NCBI RefSeq assembly: GCF_009765985.1
Contig: NZ_LMUM01000034.1
Location: forward strand, 1 to 64,000
Source: Acidobacterium sp. S8
Lineage (GTDB): Bacteria; Acidobacteriota; Terriglobia; Terriglobales; Acidobacteriaceae
Direction: 5' to 3'
DNA: 64,000 bases
Positions 18,371-26,800 of this stretch are shown piece after piece (within the stretch, counting starts at the first letter, position 1; each line of letters opens with the position of its first letter). Under the pieces are notes generated by a model, which worked only from the letters and a program-made list of their open reading frames with translations, was not told the origin of the DNA and did not search any database. The translations under genes were made by a program, and so were the position numbers.

Positions 18371-18875
18371 CTAGGAGGCGTGCTTCGAGGCGTACTCGAT
18401 TCCAAGAGCAGCCAAAACGACGAGAATGTTGGCCATGACGACGACAGCGAGAACATTACAAGTGGCACGAAATTTTGTAACGCCGAGGGTCGATGAAAAC
18501 CAGATTACCTCGACTGCTACATACCAGCAGAAAGCTACGAGAAAGACCAGAAGGCCCGCAATGACATACGGAACTTTCTGGAATTCAACAAGCAGTCCAG
18601 CAATAGAAGCAACGAGCGCAAATGGTGCGGCAATGAAACACTGACCATAGAAAAGTGGACGCAACGCCACCCGGTCAATGCGCTTGCCCTGGTGCTTCAG
18701 CAGATCAACAGCCATCAGCACGGGAAAAATGTTCAAGAAGCTCACGGTCAGAGTAGCGCAGCATCTCAACCGGGCTCAAAATCGACCGAATCAAAGTTAT
18801 CGGATAAAAGACGATCCAGCCGACGACCTCATACAGGAAGTCGTCGAGAGATTTGAGCAACTTCATGAAGTCCAT
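18371..18875 (-). pseudogene. frameshifted membrane-protein gene
   Basis: Two overlapping frames make one protein. The first starts at ATG 18875 and reads 56 codons (MDFMKLLKSLDDFLYEVVGW, then IVFYPITLIRSILSPVEMLR) to TGA at 18705-18707. The second, open from 18769 only with a TTG, continues with NIFPVLMAVDLLKHQGKRID and four membrane segments to ASKHAS. The first part resembles the N-terminus of a family of small multi-helix bacterial membrane proteins, and the second supplies its helices. A frameshift, perhaps with a deletion, lies between 18769 and 18707. Function unknown. Confidence 0.6.
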
Positions 18876-18981
18876 GCTGAGTTCCAGTCTGGTCTGAGTT
18901 GCACTTGACTGTACCAGATTTGTCTAAGTTCGAATTTGATAGGTAGTTAGCCAAAAATACAACGCCAGTAACTTGATTAAG

Positions 18982-19172
18982 TCGGCATGTCGGAAATTGG
19001 GTCCAAACATCCATTCATCGCATGACCTTGGAGCAACCGTAAGTGAAGCGCTCCCGCGTCAAGCTCACCAAACGATCCCGAGCCTTCAACCTGTGGGACA
19101 AAAAAGAAAAGCCCGCGCAAAGGCGCGGCTAGCGGTCTTGAAACTACCTGATTAGCCTTCGGCTGCTTCCCA
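18982..19172 (-). repeat. direct repeat C1: echo of a gene 3' end and terminator
   Basis: About 190 bp align along their whole length with 21808-22004, the last codons plus terminator region of the pseudo-receiver gene, in the same orientation, roughly three quarters to four fifths identical by eye. It includes the CGGCATGTCGG start, a degenerate copy of the terminator hairpin (AGCCCGCGC/GCGCGGCT) and CTTCGGCTGCTTCCCAGT matching the codons for EAAE. The match ends at 19172, where copy B of another repeat begins. With 21808-22004 it brackets the GHKL ATPase gene. Confidence 0.8.
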
Positions 19173-19300
19173 GTCGCATTCTAGAATCGGAGTTACAGCA
19201 ACGCGTGCTTTCGGAAAATGAGAATCACTAATCCGAGATGCCAACTATTCGGTAACTTGCGTGATCTCGTTTGTCGCTGAGTAAGTTGGCGATTTGGCAC
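19172..19300. repeat. dispersed intergenic repeat, copy B
   Basis: Near gap-free alignment with 113-240 (roughly three quarters identical by eye), beginning GTCGCATTCT and ending TTGGCGATTTGGC. It directly abuts the end of repeat C1 and precedes the uvrB remnant, so three kinds of scrap lie side by side. Confidence 0.6.
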
Positions 19301-19344
19301 TTGCTGATCCACCGTCGAGATCTTCTCGTCAAAGGCAGATCGAC

Positions 19345-19460
19345 CTCCTCGCCAAGATCTCGAATCCGACATGCGCGAGGCAGCCAAAAAATTCGAGCTC
19401 GAAAAGCCGCCAAACTTCGCGACCGAATCAAGCATTTGCGTGACAAGGAGTTTTTTTGTT
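19345..19460 (+). pseudogene. remnant of a uvrB 3' end (UVR motif)
   Basis: On the plus strand the sequence reads DLESDMREAAKKFELEK and, after loss of one base near 19404, AAKLRDRIKHLRDKEFF. Together this is the C-terminal UVR helix-hairpin of the excision-repair protein UvrB. Nothing of the helicase body is present. The remnant ends within about ten bases of the GHKL ATPase stop codon and points toward it. Confidence 0.7.
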
Positions 19461-19467
19461 CAGTTAA

Positions 19468-21444
19468 TCAGTACTCGTACTTTTTGCGCTGTGATCCAGC
19501 GATACCTTCAGGATCATTTAGGAAATCAATGAGCTCGCTCAGGATAATGAGGTTACAAACCTTCGCTCCTGCATCTAAATCTGTAAGCACGTGGGTTATA
19601 CCGTGAAACTGACGCTGATCAGCATTCTCCGGAATTAACAAAGATGTGATGCCGTAACGATCTTTGTATTGCTCTCCGGTCTCCCAAGCCACACAAAGAT
19701 CGATATCCTTGGCGTTCTTGTTCTGTTCGTCGAAATCTGCAATCAGCCCGTCGAGTGAATACTTGTACTCCAAAATTCTGGGATCGGTCACCCTGCCCTG
19801 GAGCGCCTTGGCCGTATCAGCCGGCACTCCTAGCGGATTGCTTTCCGCGCTGTGCGCATACAATTCCGATTTTAGATCAAATGATATTTTGAAGAGCCCG
19901 TCATAGGTAAACCTCTCATTCGTCGACATCATATGAAGTCCTCGAATGACACCGCCAGCAATGAGCTGATGGAATAATGCTATTACGTCCTGCTCCCGAG
20001 TTGGCTTCGAAGTTATAGACAATTTTTCAGTCGGCTTGAAGAAGTGAACGCTGGCTAGTACGAGCGGTTGAGCACTCTCGTGCTTGAGCATGTCCTTCTT
20101 CCAATCTGCAATTTCAAGCTCCCGAACGAAATCAGGAGCTACCCCTGTGTTCGCTTTCAATCGCGTCCGAAATTTCGAGAGCTGGTTTTCCATCAGGGTT
20201 CTGGATACGCTCTTTGCGAAATCTGAAAGCTCGCGATGAAATCCTTTGCGGCCTAAATCGGGGGTGTAGTTATCAAAGTGAAATAGGAAATGTACCTGCT
20301 GTTGTCGTCCCGTGTATCGAACAAGCGGAACCTGGATAACATCGCCTTGAGGCATGTTGTTTGCAGCTAGCTGTATACCCGGAACCAGAACCTTATAGTT
20401 CGGCCTTAATGCCAATGAATCATTGAAACCGGTCCACAATTTTGCCGTGCATCCGAATTCAACGCTGACGGTTGGCGAGTGCTTTTCTATCACGCCCTTT
20501 TCTTCGTCGTCGAGAGATGAAGACAGTAGAGTCGCTAATTCAGCGCTTGTCCAGGTGTCGTAAATGAAATCAAGATTGTTGTACTTGTCGGGGAATTTGT
20601 ATCCGGCGCCATATTTTTCGTGAAGCTCCTCTGCGGCTTTGGCCAACTCCCTGTAGGTTGCGTTCTTCTTGGCCGATTCGTGTAACCAAAAATAAGAAGT
20701 CCCTATATGGGATAGTGAAGAGGTAGCGCCATCCTTAACGACTCTTACGTTTATCTTGACTGTCGAATCACGCTTGAAGGAACCAAGACCTGTCTTAATG
20801 TCCAGAATCTTGCTCCAGACTTCCGCGTTACTTGCGCCAACCCAAGCGAGTTTTTTGGGGTGGGTCGAATCGTCAAAACGCACCGTCACGGAGACCCCGC
20901 GATCTATTTCGTCGAATGCCGAATCAATCTGCGCAGAGTCATCTGGTTCTACCTTGGGGTTATCGCTGTGCGATGCCTCTCCCAGCCATTTGCGAGCGTT
21001 AAGTATTCTACCGGACGCTTCGAACCCTGGCACTTTAGTGGAAACACGAATGTAGTTGAATCCATACGCTACGTAAGTTGCTCCGACACCTTTATGCCCT
21101 CTGGTGTTTCCCGTTTTAAAAGAAAAATTGGGAGCTAAAAACTGCTGGAATCTGTCTTTATCCAAACCGATTCCATTGTCGGTAACGGTGAGGGAGTTGT
21201 CATCCAAATCGATGCGAATATCGAGCCTCGGACTGTATGTGGCTAGCGTACCTGCGGACTTTTCATAATCCGCTCTAGACTCAACCGCATCCAACCCATT
21301 CTGTATCAATTCGCAAAATGGGTCATACCACCCCACGTACGAGCTAAGTATGTTTTGTATCTCTCGCTTGAGAGACCCGAGAGCAGCTTCGTTAATAGTA
21401 GTGTTCTTGAAAGATAGCGGATCGAACGGGGCAAACGTCATCAT
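19468..21444 (-). CDS. orphan GHKL (Hsp90/MutL/MORC-like) ATPase
   Basis: About 658 aa from the ATG pair at 21441-21444, next to GGAGAG; the frame is open to a GTG at 21492. The N-terminal ATPase domain has the N box ELIQNGLDA (E45, N49, D52), the G1 box TDNGIG (D89-G93) and the G2 box RGHKGVGATY (G116-G121). It lacks a kinase histidine domain. The rest (about 250-658) is unknown. Such GHKL proteins occur in chaperones, MutL/MORC proteins and bacterial defence or restriction loci. The gene stands alone, appears AT-richer than its neighbours and is bracketed by the 18982/21808 direct repeats, which suggests acquisition. Role in phage defence is only a guess. Confidence 0.75.
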   Translation of the reverse strand: MMTFAPFDPLSFKNTTINEAALGSLKREIQNILSSYVGWYDPFCELIQNGLDAVESRADYEKSAGTLATYSPRLDIRIDLDDNSLTVTDNGIGLDKDRFQQFLAPNFSFKTGNTRGHKGVGATYVAYGFNYIRVSTKVPGFEASGRILNARKWLGEASHSDNPKVEPDDSAQIDSAFDEIDRGVSVTVRFDDSTHPKKLAWVGASNAEVWSKILDIKTGLGSFKRDSTVKINVRVVKDGATSSLSHIGTSYFWLHESAKKNATYRELAKAAEELHEKYGAGYKFPDKYNNLDFIYDTWTSAELATLLSSSLDDEEKGVIEKHSPTVSVEFGCTAKLWTGFNDSLALRPNYKVLVPGIQLAANNMPQGDVIQVPLVRYTGRQQQVHFLFHFDNYTPDLGRKGFHRELSDFAKSVSRTLMENQLSKFRTRLKANTGVAPDFVRELEIADWKKDMLKHESAQPLVLASVHFFKPTEKLSITSKPTREQDVIALFHQLIAGGVIRGLHMMSTNERFTYDGLFKISFDLKSELYAHSAESNPLGVPADTAKALQGRVTDPRILEYKYSLDGLIADFDEQNKNAKDIDLCVAWETGEQYKDRYGITSLLIPENADQRQFHGITHVLTDLDAGAKVCNLIILSELIDFLNDPEGIAGSQRKKYEY

Positions 21445-21492
21445 CTCTCCGATCGAATCCAGTGTAAATAAATCTGGGTGGGTGGCCCACAC

Positions 21493-21807
21493 CTAACCCA
21501 ACACCAATCTGGGTGCCCCACATCCCGCTTTTCAAACCTGTGTTCTCAGGATGCCACAGCCGTCACCACCGCCCAATCGATGCTAGAACTGTGACCACAT
21601 GGACCCCATCCTGACCTCCCGAACCAACGTAGACACCACCTGCGTCCTGGTAAAACCCCAAAATTGCGTCCGGAAACACGTTCCAGAAAAGACGGCAGGT
21701 AGCCGCTGGCCCAGTCGGTTTGTCCTCGATTGGCGACTTCAGGCCAATGCACTCCTTGAGCCGCCAACCATGCATGTCCTCAGTGTGAACCATTACTTAT
21801 CTGTAAA
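21493..21807. other. gene-free stretch upstream of the GHKL ATPase
   Basis: About 315 bp, more GC-rich than the ATPase gene. Overlapping minus-strand frames of about 75 codons (21546-21793) lack any recognisable motif. The promoter of the GHKL gene should lie here; no clear -35/-10 pair was seen. Confidence 0.4.
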
Positions 21808-22004
21808 ACCGGCATGTCGGAAATGGACTCCGAACATCCATTCGTCGCATGACTTGAACCAACCCCAAGCGAAGCGCTCCCACGTCAAACTCACCAAACG
21901 ATCCCGAGTCTCTCAGCTTGCCGAAGCAAAAGAAAAAGCCCGCGCAATGGCGGGCTCTCTCGGTTTTTAAAAACTAACCTGATTACGCTTCGGCTGCTTC
22001 CAGT
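21808..22004 (-). repeat. direct repeat C2: 3' end and downstream region of the pseudo-receiver gene
   Basis: Partner of 18982-19172. This copy continues into the intact gene at 21983-22804, so it is the original and C1 the echo. It contains that gene's terminator and last codons. Confidence 0.8.
21927..21956 (-). terminator. rho-independent terminator
   Basis: On the minus strand AGCCCGC and GCGGGCT pair around a short loop (21937-21943 with 21950-21956), followed by TTTTTCTTTT. It ends transcription of the gene that stops at 21983. Confidence 0.8.
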
Positions 22005-22804
22005 TCTTCATCCAAACCATGGCGACGCAGCAGGTTGGGCAAATTCTGCGAAAAAGCCGAGCGCGGCATCACCATATCGCAACCGGCTTCCAGCGCCTTC
22101 ACCTTCAGGTCGCCCTGCAGATGCGAAAGGAATCCGATCACCGATGTTCCCCGCTTGAACTTCGACTTGATACGCGGAATCAATGTCAGCGGCTTGGCAT
22201 TCGCATTGTTCAGATCGAAAACAATCAGAGAAGGACGCGCATCTTCCGGCACATCCGCGAGCTTGGCGACGATATCCTTGTCTGCCTTTACAAAGCCGAC
22301 TTTCACTCCAAGCTTGCGAGCCGTTTCCTGAATCTTGGCAAGAAAGAACAGATCATCAATGAAGCAGAAGATGCGGGTCGGCGCATCCTCGCGCACCGGC
22401 GCAGGCGCTAATTCCACCACAGGCTCCTGATGGAATCCGTTGGGATGGAGATTGCCATTCCTGTACTCGATCGTCGAAGGAGGCCCGTCGGCTACATTGC
22501 CGTTCGCGGTTCGGTAGCTGTGGTCCATCGGACCGACAAAAACCTGCTGCCTGCGCGGCTTGCTCTTGCGCCGTCCTCCACCCTGCCCGCCGCCATTTCC
22601 ATTCTTCTGGTATTGCCGGTTCTGGTTGGAGTTCTTCGGCTTTTGTCCCTGTTGCGGCTGATTCTGCTGGTTTGCCTGGGGTGCGCTGGGCTGGCCTTTG
22701 GCGCCCTTGCGTCTGCGGCGTCTACGGCGATGCCCTTGGGGTTGCCCCTGCGGTACTTGCTCCTGCGGCACTTGTGCCTGGGGCGGGTTCTGCTCTGTTG
22801 TCAT
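21983..22804 (-). CDS. pseudo-receiver protein with long basic, low-complexity N-terminus
   Basis: A 273-aa protein. Residues 1-90 are rich in Gln, Pro, Asn, Gly and Arg, with an Arg run (HRRRRRRRKGAKG) and a basic GGGRRKSKPRRQQ patch, which suits nucleic-acid binding and disorder. Residues about 145-265 resemble a response-regulator receiver fold: acidic FIDD, aspartate in LIVFDLNNANA, serine in GFLSHLQG, and an arginine (MVMPRSAF) where receivers have lysine. There is no output domain. AGGAAG precedes the ATG at 22804. Expression and partner unknown; it may bind RNA and sense state through the receiver fold. Its 3' end is duplicated at 18982-19172. Confidence 0.7.
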   Translation of the reverse strand: MTTEQNPPQAQVPQEQVPQGQPQGHRRRRRRRKGAKGQPSAPQANQQNQPQQGQKPKNSNQNRQYQKNGNGGGQGGGRRKSKPRRQQVFVGPMDHSYRTANGNVADGPPSTIEYRNGNLHPNGFHQEPVVELAPAPVREDAPTRIFCFIDDLFFLAKIQETARKLGVKVGFVKADKDIVAKLADVPEDARPSLIVFDLNNANAKPLTLIPRIKSKFKRGTSVIGFLSHLQGDLKVKALEAGCDMVMPRSAFSQNLPNLLRRHGLDEELEAAEA

Positions 22805-23575
22805 GCTTGCACTTCCTGGTGCGTTGACTTGGTTGCAGCGAAATTCCGGCGGAAAGCCGCTGCCGCTTTCTCCGTTATCGGGTTTGCCGGGAGATCAGTG
22901 GATACATAACTCCGCTTCAGCTTCGGCGTAAAGGGGATTCAGGTCGTCGAGGGAGGAACCGGATCCAGGCCTGCACTGCGTTGTTGGAGTCCAATATGCG
23001 ATCTTTCAACTCGCTATCACTTTATATTTGGGTGTTCATCCTGATTGCGCCATCGGAGACGGACCTGAATCGGGATGAGACGCGCCTGTTGAAAATTTTG
23101 ACTGTCGAGACATGCGGCGAACTTTCCGGATTTTCCCCTCCGGCATCAGCCGCTCGATAGGCAAAGACGATACTACTAGCAAAAGACACGTCTGGCAAGC
23201 TTTTGGTTGCAGGAAATTTCGCTTTTCCATGCTGAAACGGAAATGACCGCTCGAAAGCGGTCATTTCTGCCTGTATGATGGCCAATCACTGGCCTCCCTA
23301 AAACCCCTCCGCCTTGAAGACGATTGGGTAAAGCACCTCGGCCCGGTCGAAAACTCATCTGGCTTTCGCTCTCAGTCGCCGAGGTATGTGCTTCGTACCT
23401 CCGATGTCCATCTGAAAGGCACGTAACGTCGCTGGCACTACTCCTATAAGCAATTCTTATGCCGTACTGATTTTCTTTTGGAATCAATGATTTACGGGAT
23501 GAAGAAATGAGTGCTTCTTCTGTTTATGGAATGTTGTAGGGCCGCACCTTCACAAATTCATACAATTCGCTGCCA
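22805..23575. other. gene-free stretch with a strong hairpin
   Basis: About 770 bp between two minus-strand genes. Minus-strand frames of 88 and 103 codons (23022-23487) overlap each other and show no domain. The only clear structure is a perfect 12-bp stem with a four-base loop at 23240-23267 (GAAATGACCGCT and its complement, loop CGAA). It may end mutM transcription or belong to a small RNA; no T-run follows. Confidence 0.45.
23240..23267. terminator. perfect 12-bp hairpin, possible terminator
   Basis: Arms 23240-23251 and 23256-23267 are exact reverse complements with a CGAA loop (TTCG on the minus strand, a stable tetraloop). It lies 309 bp past the mutM stop. Lack of a T-tract makes the terminator role uncertain. 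Confidence 0.4.
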
Positions 23576-24391
23576 TTACTTCTGGCATCCACGGCAATAG
23601 TGGGTCCCACGCCCGGCCAGAACCATCCGCTGAATCGGCATACCGCAAGTCGAACATGGTTCCCCGCCGCGCATATATACCTTGTGTTCCAGCTGAAAGA
23701 AGCCCCGTTCGCCATCCGCATCCACATAATCCGATACCGACGACCCGCCCAGGGCAATCGCATGGCGCAGAATCTCCTGCAACGCCGCATGCAGCCTCTT
23801 CAACTGCTCCCGCGTAAGCCGTCCTGCCATGCGCGTCGGCCGAATCCCTGCCCGAAACAGACTCTCATCGGCATAAATATTCCCCACGCCATGCAGCAGC
23901 TTCTGGTTCAGCAGTGCCGCTTTGATCGGCGTCTTCCGATTTTTGAAGAGTCCGGCAAACTCCTCGAAAGAGATCGTCAGCGGTTCCTGCCCCGGCCCGC
24001 GAAATCCCTGACCCGCAGCCTCCCGGTGAATCGCCAGCCGCCCAAAGCGTCGCGGATCCACAAACCGAAGCTCCCGCCCCGATCCCAGCCTCAACACCGC
24101 GTGCGTATGCGTCTCCACGGGAGCCCCGGCCTCAGCAACCAGCAGTCGGCCCGTCATTCCCAGATGCACAATCCACTGCAAGCCATCCCCGCCTTCAAGA
24201 TCGAAGACAATGTGCTTGCCGACACGATACACCCGTTCCACCCGTCGTCCACTCAGCGTCGCCGCCATCTCTATCGGACTTGTCTTGAATGGCTCCGGCT
24301 TCGATCCCAGCCAAACCGACTCAATCACATCGCCGCGCACACGTTTATCCACACCGGTGGCAACAGTCTCGACTTCAGGAAGCTCAGGCAT
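23576..24391 (-). CDS. mutM: formamidopyrimidine-DNA glycosylase
   Basis: A 271-aa Fpg/MutM base-excision repair enzyme that removes 8-oxoguanine and cuts the strand. The mature N-terminus PELPEVETV carries the catalytic Pro and Glu. Other family marks are the lysine in RVGKHIVFDL, LHGVGNIYADESLFRAGI (helix-two-turns-helix) and a C-terminal zinc finger CSTCGMPIQ...HYCRGCQ. Length matches the family. Divergent from the GH42 gene across REP-like DNA. Confidence 0.95.
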   Translation of the reverse strand: MPELPEVETVATGVDKRVRGDVIESVWLGSKPEPFKTSPIEMAATLSGRRVERVYRVGKHIVFDLEGGDGLQWIVHLGMTGRLLVAEAGAPVETHTHAVLRLGSGRELRFVDPRRFGRLAIHREAAGQGFRGPGQEPLTISFEEFAGLFKNRKTPIKAALLNQKLLHGVGNIYADESLFRAGIRPTRMAGRLTREQLKRLHAALQEILRHAIALGGSSVSDYVDADGERGFFQLEHKVYMRGGEPCSTCGMPIQRMVLAGRGTHYCRGCQK

Positions 24392-24446
24392 GGTTTTCTC
24401 TTTTTATCTTCGCAGAAGCAGGATGGTTTGGAGAAAACCTGGGTGC

Positions 24447-24479
24447 CCCATCCTTTCGCACACTTTGCGAAAGGGTGGG
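24447..24479. repeat. REP-like palindrome (CCCATCCTTTCGCA family)
   Basis: CCCATCCTTTCGCA and TGCGAAAGGGTGGG form an imperfect hairpin. The same unit occurs at 29152-29185 and 29827-29858. It lies in the 234-bp divergent gap between mutM and the GH42 gene. Confidence 0.6.
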
Positions 24480-24625
24480 AGAGCAAACCATCCAACCGCA
24501 AACCGTCATTCTGACGACCTGAGCGAAGTCGAAGAAAAAGACCTCAGCGGTTCAGCCTCTCAAAGTAAAAACCACCCATCCGTGATACACATGCCAGTAA
24601 AAGTTTTTCGAAGACAGAAAGCCGC

Positions 24626-26770
24626 ATGTACACTCCCAGAATCCTGAAGATCGTCCCCATTCTCTTCCTCGCGGCAATCCCCACCAGCATCGCCATCGCG
24701 CAGTCCCCCCAGCCCTATTCTGCCGCTCCGTGGGAAAACGTTCTCTACGGCGCCGCCTACTACAACGAGTACATGCCCGCAGACCTGCAACCCGGCCGCC
24801 TCGATAAAGACATCGCCCTCATGAAGCAGGCCGACATCTCCGTCGTCCGCATGGGCGAGTCCACCTGGAGTCTCTGGGAGCCCGAAGACGGCCGCTTCGA
24901 ATACGCCTGGATGGACCGCGTCGTCGACGCCATGGGCAAAGCCGGAATCAAAGTCATCCTCGGCACCCCCACTTACTCCATCCCAACGTGGATGTACCAC
25001 GAGCACCCCGAAGTTCTCGCCGAGCCGCTCACCGGAACCAAGCCCTCCTACGGCATGCGCCAGAACATGGACATTACCAGCCCCACCTTCCGCTTTTACG
25101 CGCAACGCCTCATCCGCAACCTCGTCGAGCACTACAAAAATAATCCTTACGTCATCGGCTGGCAGGTCGACAACGAAACCGGCTCCTACAACGCCAACAA
25201 TTCCGAGGTCTTCACCGGTTTCGTCGATCACCTCAAGCAAAAGTTCGGAACCACCGACAACCTCAACAAAGTCTGGTTCCTCAACTACTGGGGCGAAGAC
25301 GTCGACGGATGGGAGAACATGCCGCCGCGCCAGAACGCCACCAGCACCGGATACAAACTCGAGTGGTCCCGCTGGCAGCAGATGCGCGTCACAGATTACC
25401 TAAGCTGGCAAGCCGCCCTCGTCCGCGAATACCGCCGTCCCGATCAGTTCGTTACGCAGGACTTTTCCGACGCCGTCCACCGCGACGTTAACGAATTTGA
25501 AGTCGCCAAGGCTCTCGACATCGTCTCCGTCAATCCCTATCACGGCACGCAGGACCACATGGACGGCGAGATCGAGGCCCAGGCCGGCGACTACTACCGT
25601 TCGCTCAAGCACGCCAACTATCTCGTCACCGAAACCAACGCGCAAACTACCTACTGGGCCTCGACCTTCCAGTACCCTCCCTACGATGGCCAGTTACGCC
25701 TCGACGTTTACAGCCATCTCTCAAGCGGCGCCAACATGGTCGAGTACTGGCACTGGCACTCCATCCATTCCGGACAGGAAACCTACTGGAAAGGCATCCT
25801 CTCGCACGACCTCGAGCCCAACCGCCCCTACGCCGAGGTATCCCGCACTGCGCATGAGCTCCAGAAAATCGGTCCGCATCTCATCGACCTCAAAATCACC
25901 AACCAGGTCGCCATCCTCCACAGCGTCGATTCGCTCAACGCCATCGACTTCATGCCCTTCGCCTCCACCGGCCCACGCTGGGCCTTTGGACCCGCCAGCG
26001 CCGACTACTCCTCGCTCCTCAATCAGATCCACACAGCTCTCTACAATCTCAACGTAGGCACCGATTTCGTCTTTCCCGAAGACCCCGACTTCTCCAAATA
26101 CAAAGTCCTCATCGTGCCCATGCTCTACATCGCCGCCGACGCCCTGCTCCAGAAAATCTCCGACTTCGTCAAAGGAGGCGGCCACGTCCTCATGACCTTC
26201 AAGAGCGGGTTCGCCAATGAGAACTCCGCCGTTCGCTGGGTGCGCGCCCCCGGCCCCCTGCGCGAAGCCGCCGGATTCAGCTACCAGGAATTTTCGAACT
26301 TAGAGAAGCCACTGGCCCTCAAGGACGACCCATTCCACGTCGGAGAAGAAAACAAAGTAAGCTACTGGGCCGAATTCCTAATGCCCGAACACGCCAAAGC
26401 GCTGGCATATTATGACCACCCGTTTTTCGGAAAATGGCCCGCCATTACCGAAAACAACTACGGCTCCGGCACGCTCACCTATGAAGGAACCTATCTCACC
26501 GACGCATTACAAAAAGCAGTAGTAGAACAAGTCCTCAAAGAAGCGAACTTAACGGGTCCCGATCAGCAGCTCCCCACGCCAGTCCATGTAAAACACGGCA
26601 TCAACCGCATGGGCAAACAACTCCACTACTACCTCAACTACTCAAGCGACCCACAAACCTTCACCTACTTCTACAAAGCCGGAACCGACTTACTAACCAA
26701 CAATGCCATCGCGGCATCCGGAAAAATCACATTGCAGCCATGGGACGTAGCTATCGTGGAAGAAAAGTAA
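24626..26770 (+). CDS. exported GH42-type beta-galactosidase
   Basis: A 714-aa glycoside hydrolase with a signal peptide (about 1-25, cut near IAIAQS). The TIM barrel begins YGAAYYNEYMP and LMKQADISVVRMGESTWSLW. The acid/base glutamate is in IGWQVDNETGSY and the nucleophile probably in YLVTETNAQTTYW. The trimerisation-type domain (about 415-620; VLIVPMLYIAADALLQKISD) and a C-terminal beta domain follow. It should cleave beta-galactosides outside the cytoplasm. Codon use is strikingly C-rich. Its last 150 bp are echoed as a dead copy at 28252-28412. Convergent with the next gene. Confidence 0.9.
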   Translation: MYTPRILKIVPILFLAAIPTSIAIAQSPQPYSAAPWENVLYGAAYYNEYMPADLQPGRLDKDIALMKQADISVVRMGESTWSLWEPEDGRFEYAWMDRVVDAMGKAGIKVILGTPTYSIPTWMYHEHPEVLAEPLTGTKPSYGMRQNMDITSPTFRFYAQRLIRNLVEHYKNNPYVIGWQVDNETGSYNANNSEVFTGFVDHLKQKFGTTDNLNKVWFLNYWGEDVDGWENMPPRQNATSTGYKLEWSRWQQMRVTDYLSWQAALVREYRRPDQFVTQDFSDAVHRDVNEFEVAKALDIVSVNPYHGTQDHMDGEIEAQAGDYYRSLKHANYLVTETNAQTTYWASTFQYPPYDGQLRLDVYSHLSSGANMVEYWHWHSIHSGQETYWKGILSHDLEPNRPYAEVSRTAHELQKIGPHLIDLKITNQVAILHSVDSLNAIDFMPFASTGPRWAFGPASADYSSLLNQIHTALYNLNVGTDFVFPEDPDFSKYKVLIVPMLYIAADALLQKISDFVKGGGHVLMTFKSGFANENSAVRWVRAPGPLREAAGFSYQEFSNLEKPLALKDDPFHVGEENKVSYWAEFLMPEHAKALAYYDHPFFGKWPAITENNYGSGTLTYEGTYLTDALQKAVVEQVLKEANLTGPDQQLPTPVHVKHGINRMGKQLHYYLNYSSDPQTFTYFYKAGTDLLTNNAIAASGKITLQPWDVAIVEEK

Positions 26771-26800
26771 TGGAAGAAAAGTGATGCACCTCTACTTCAT

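Noticed and set aside
21546-21793. Possible transposase fragment upstream of the GHKL gene
   Set aside because: None of the three minus-strand frames shows a DDE, HTH or other transposase motif.
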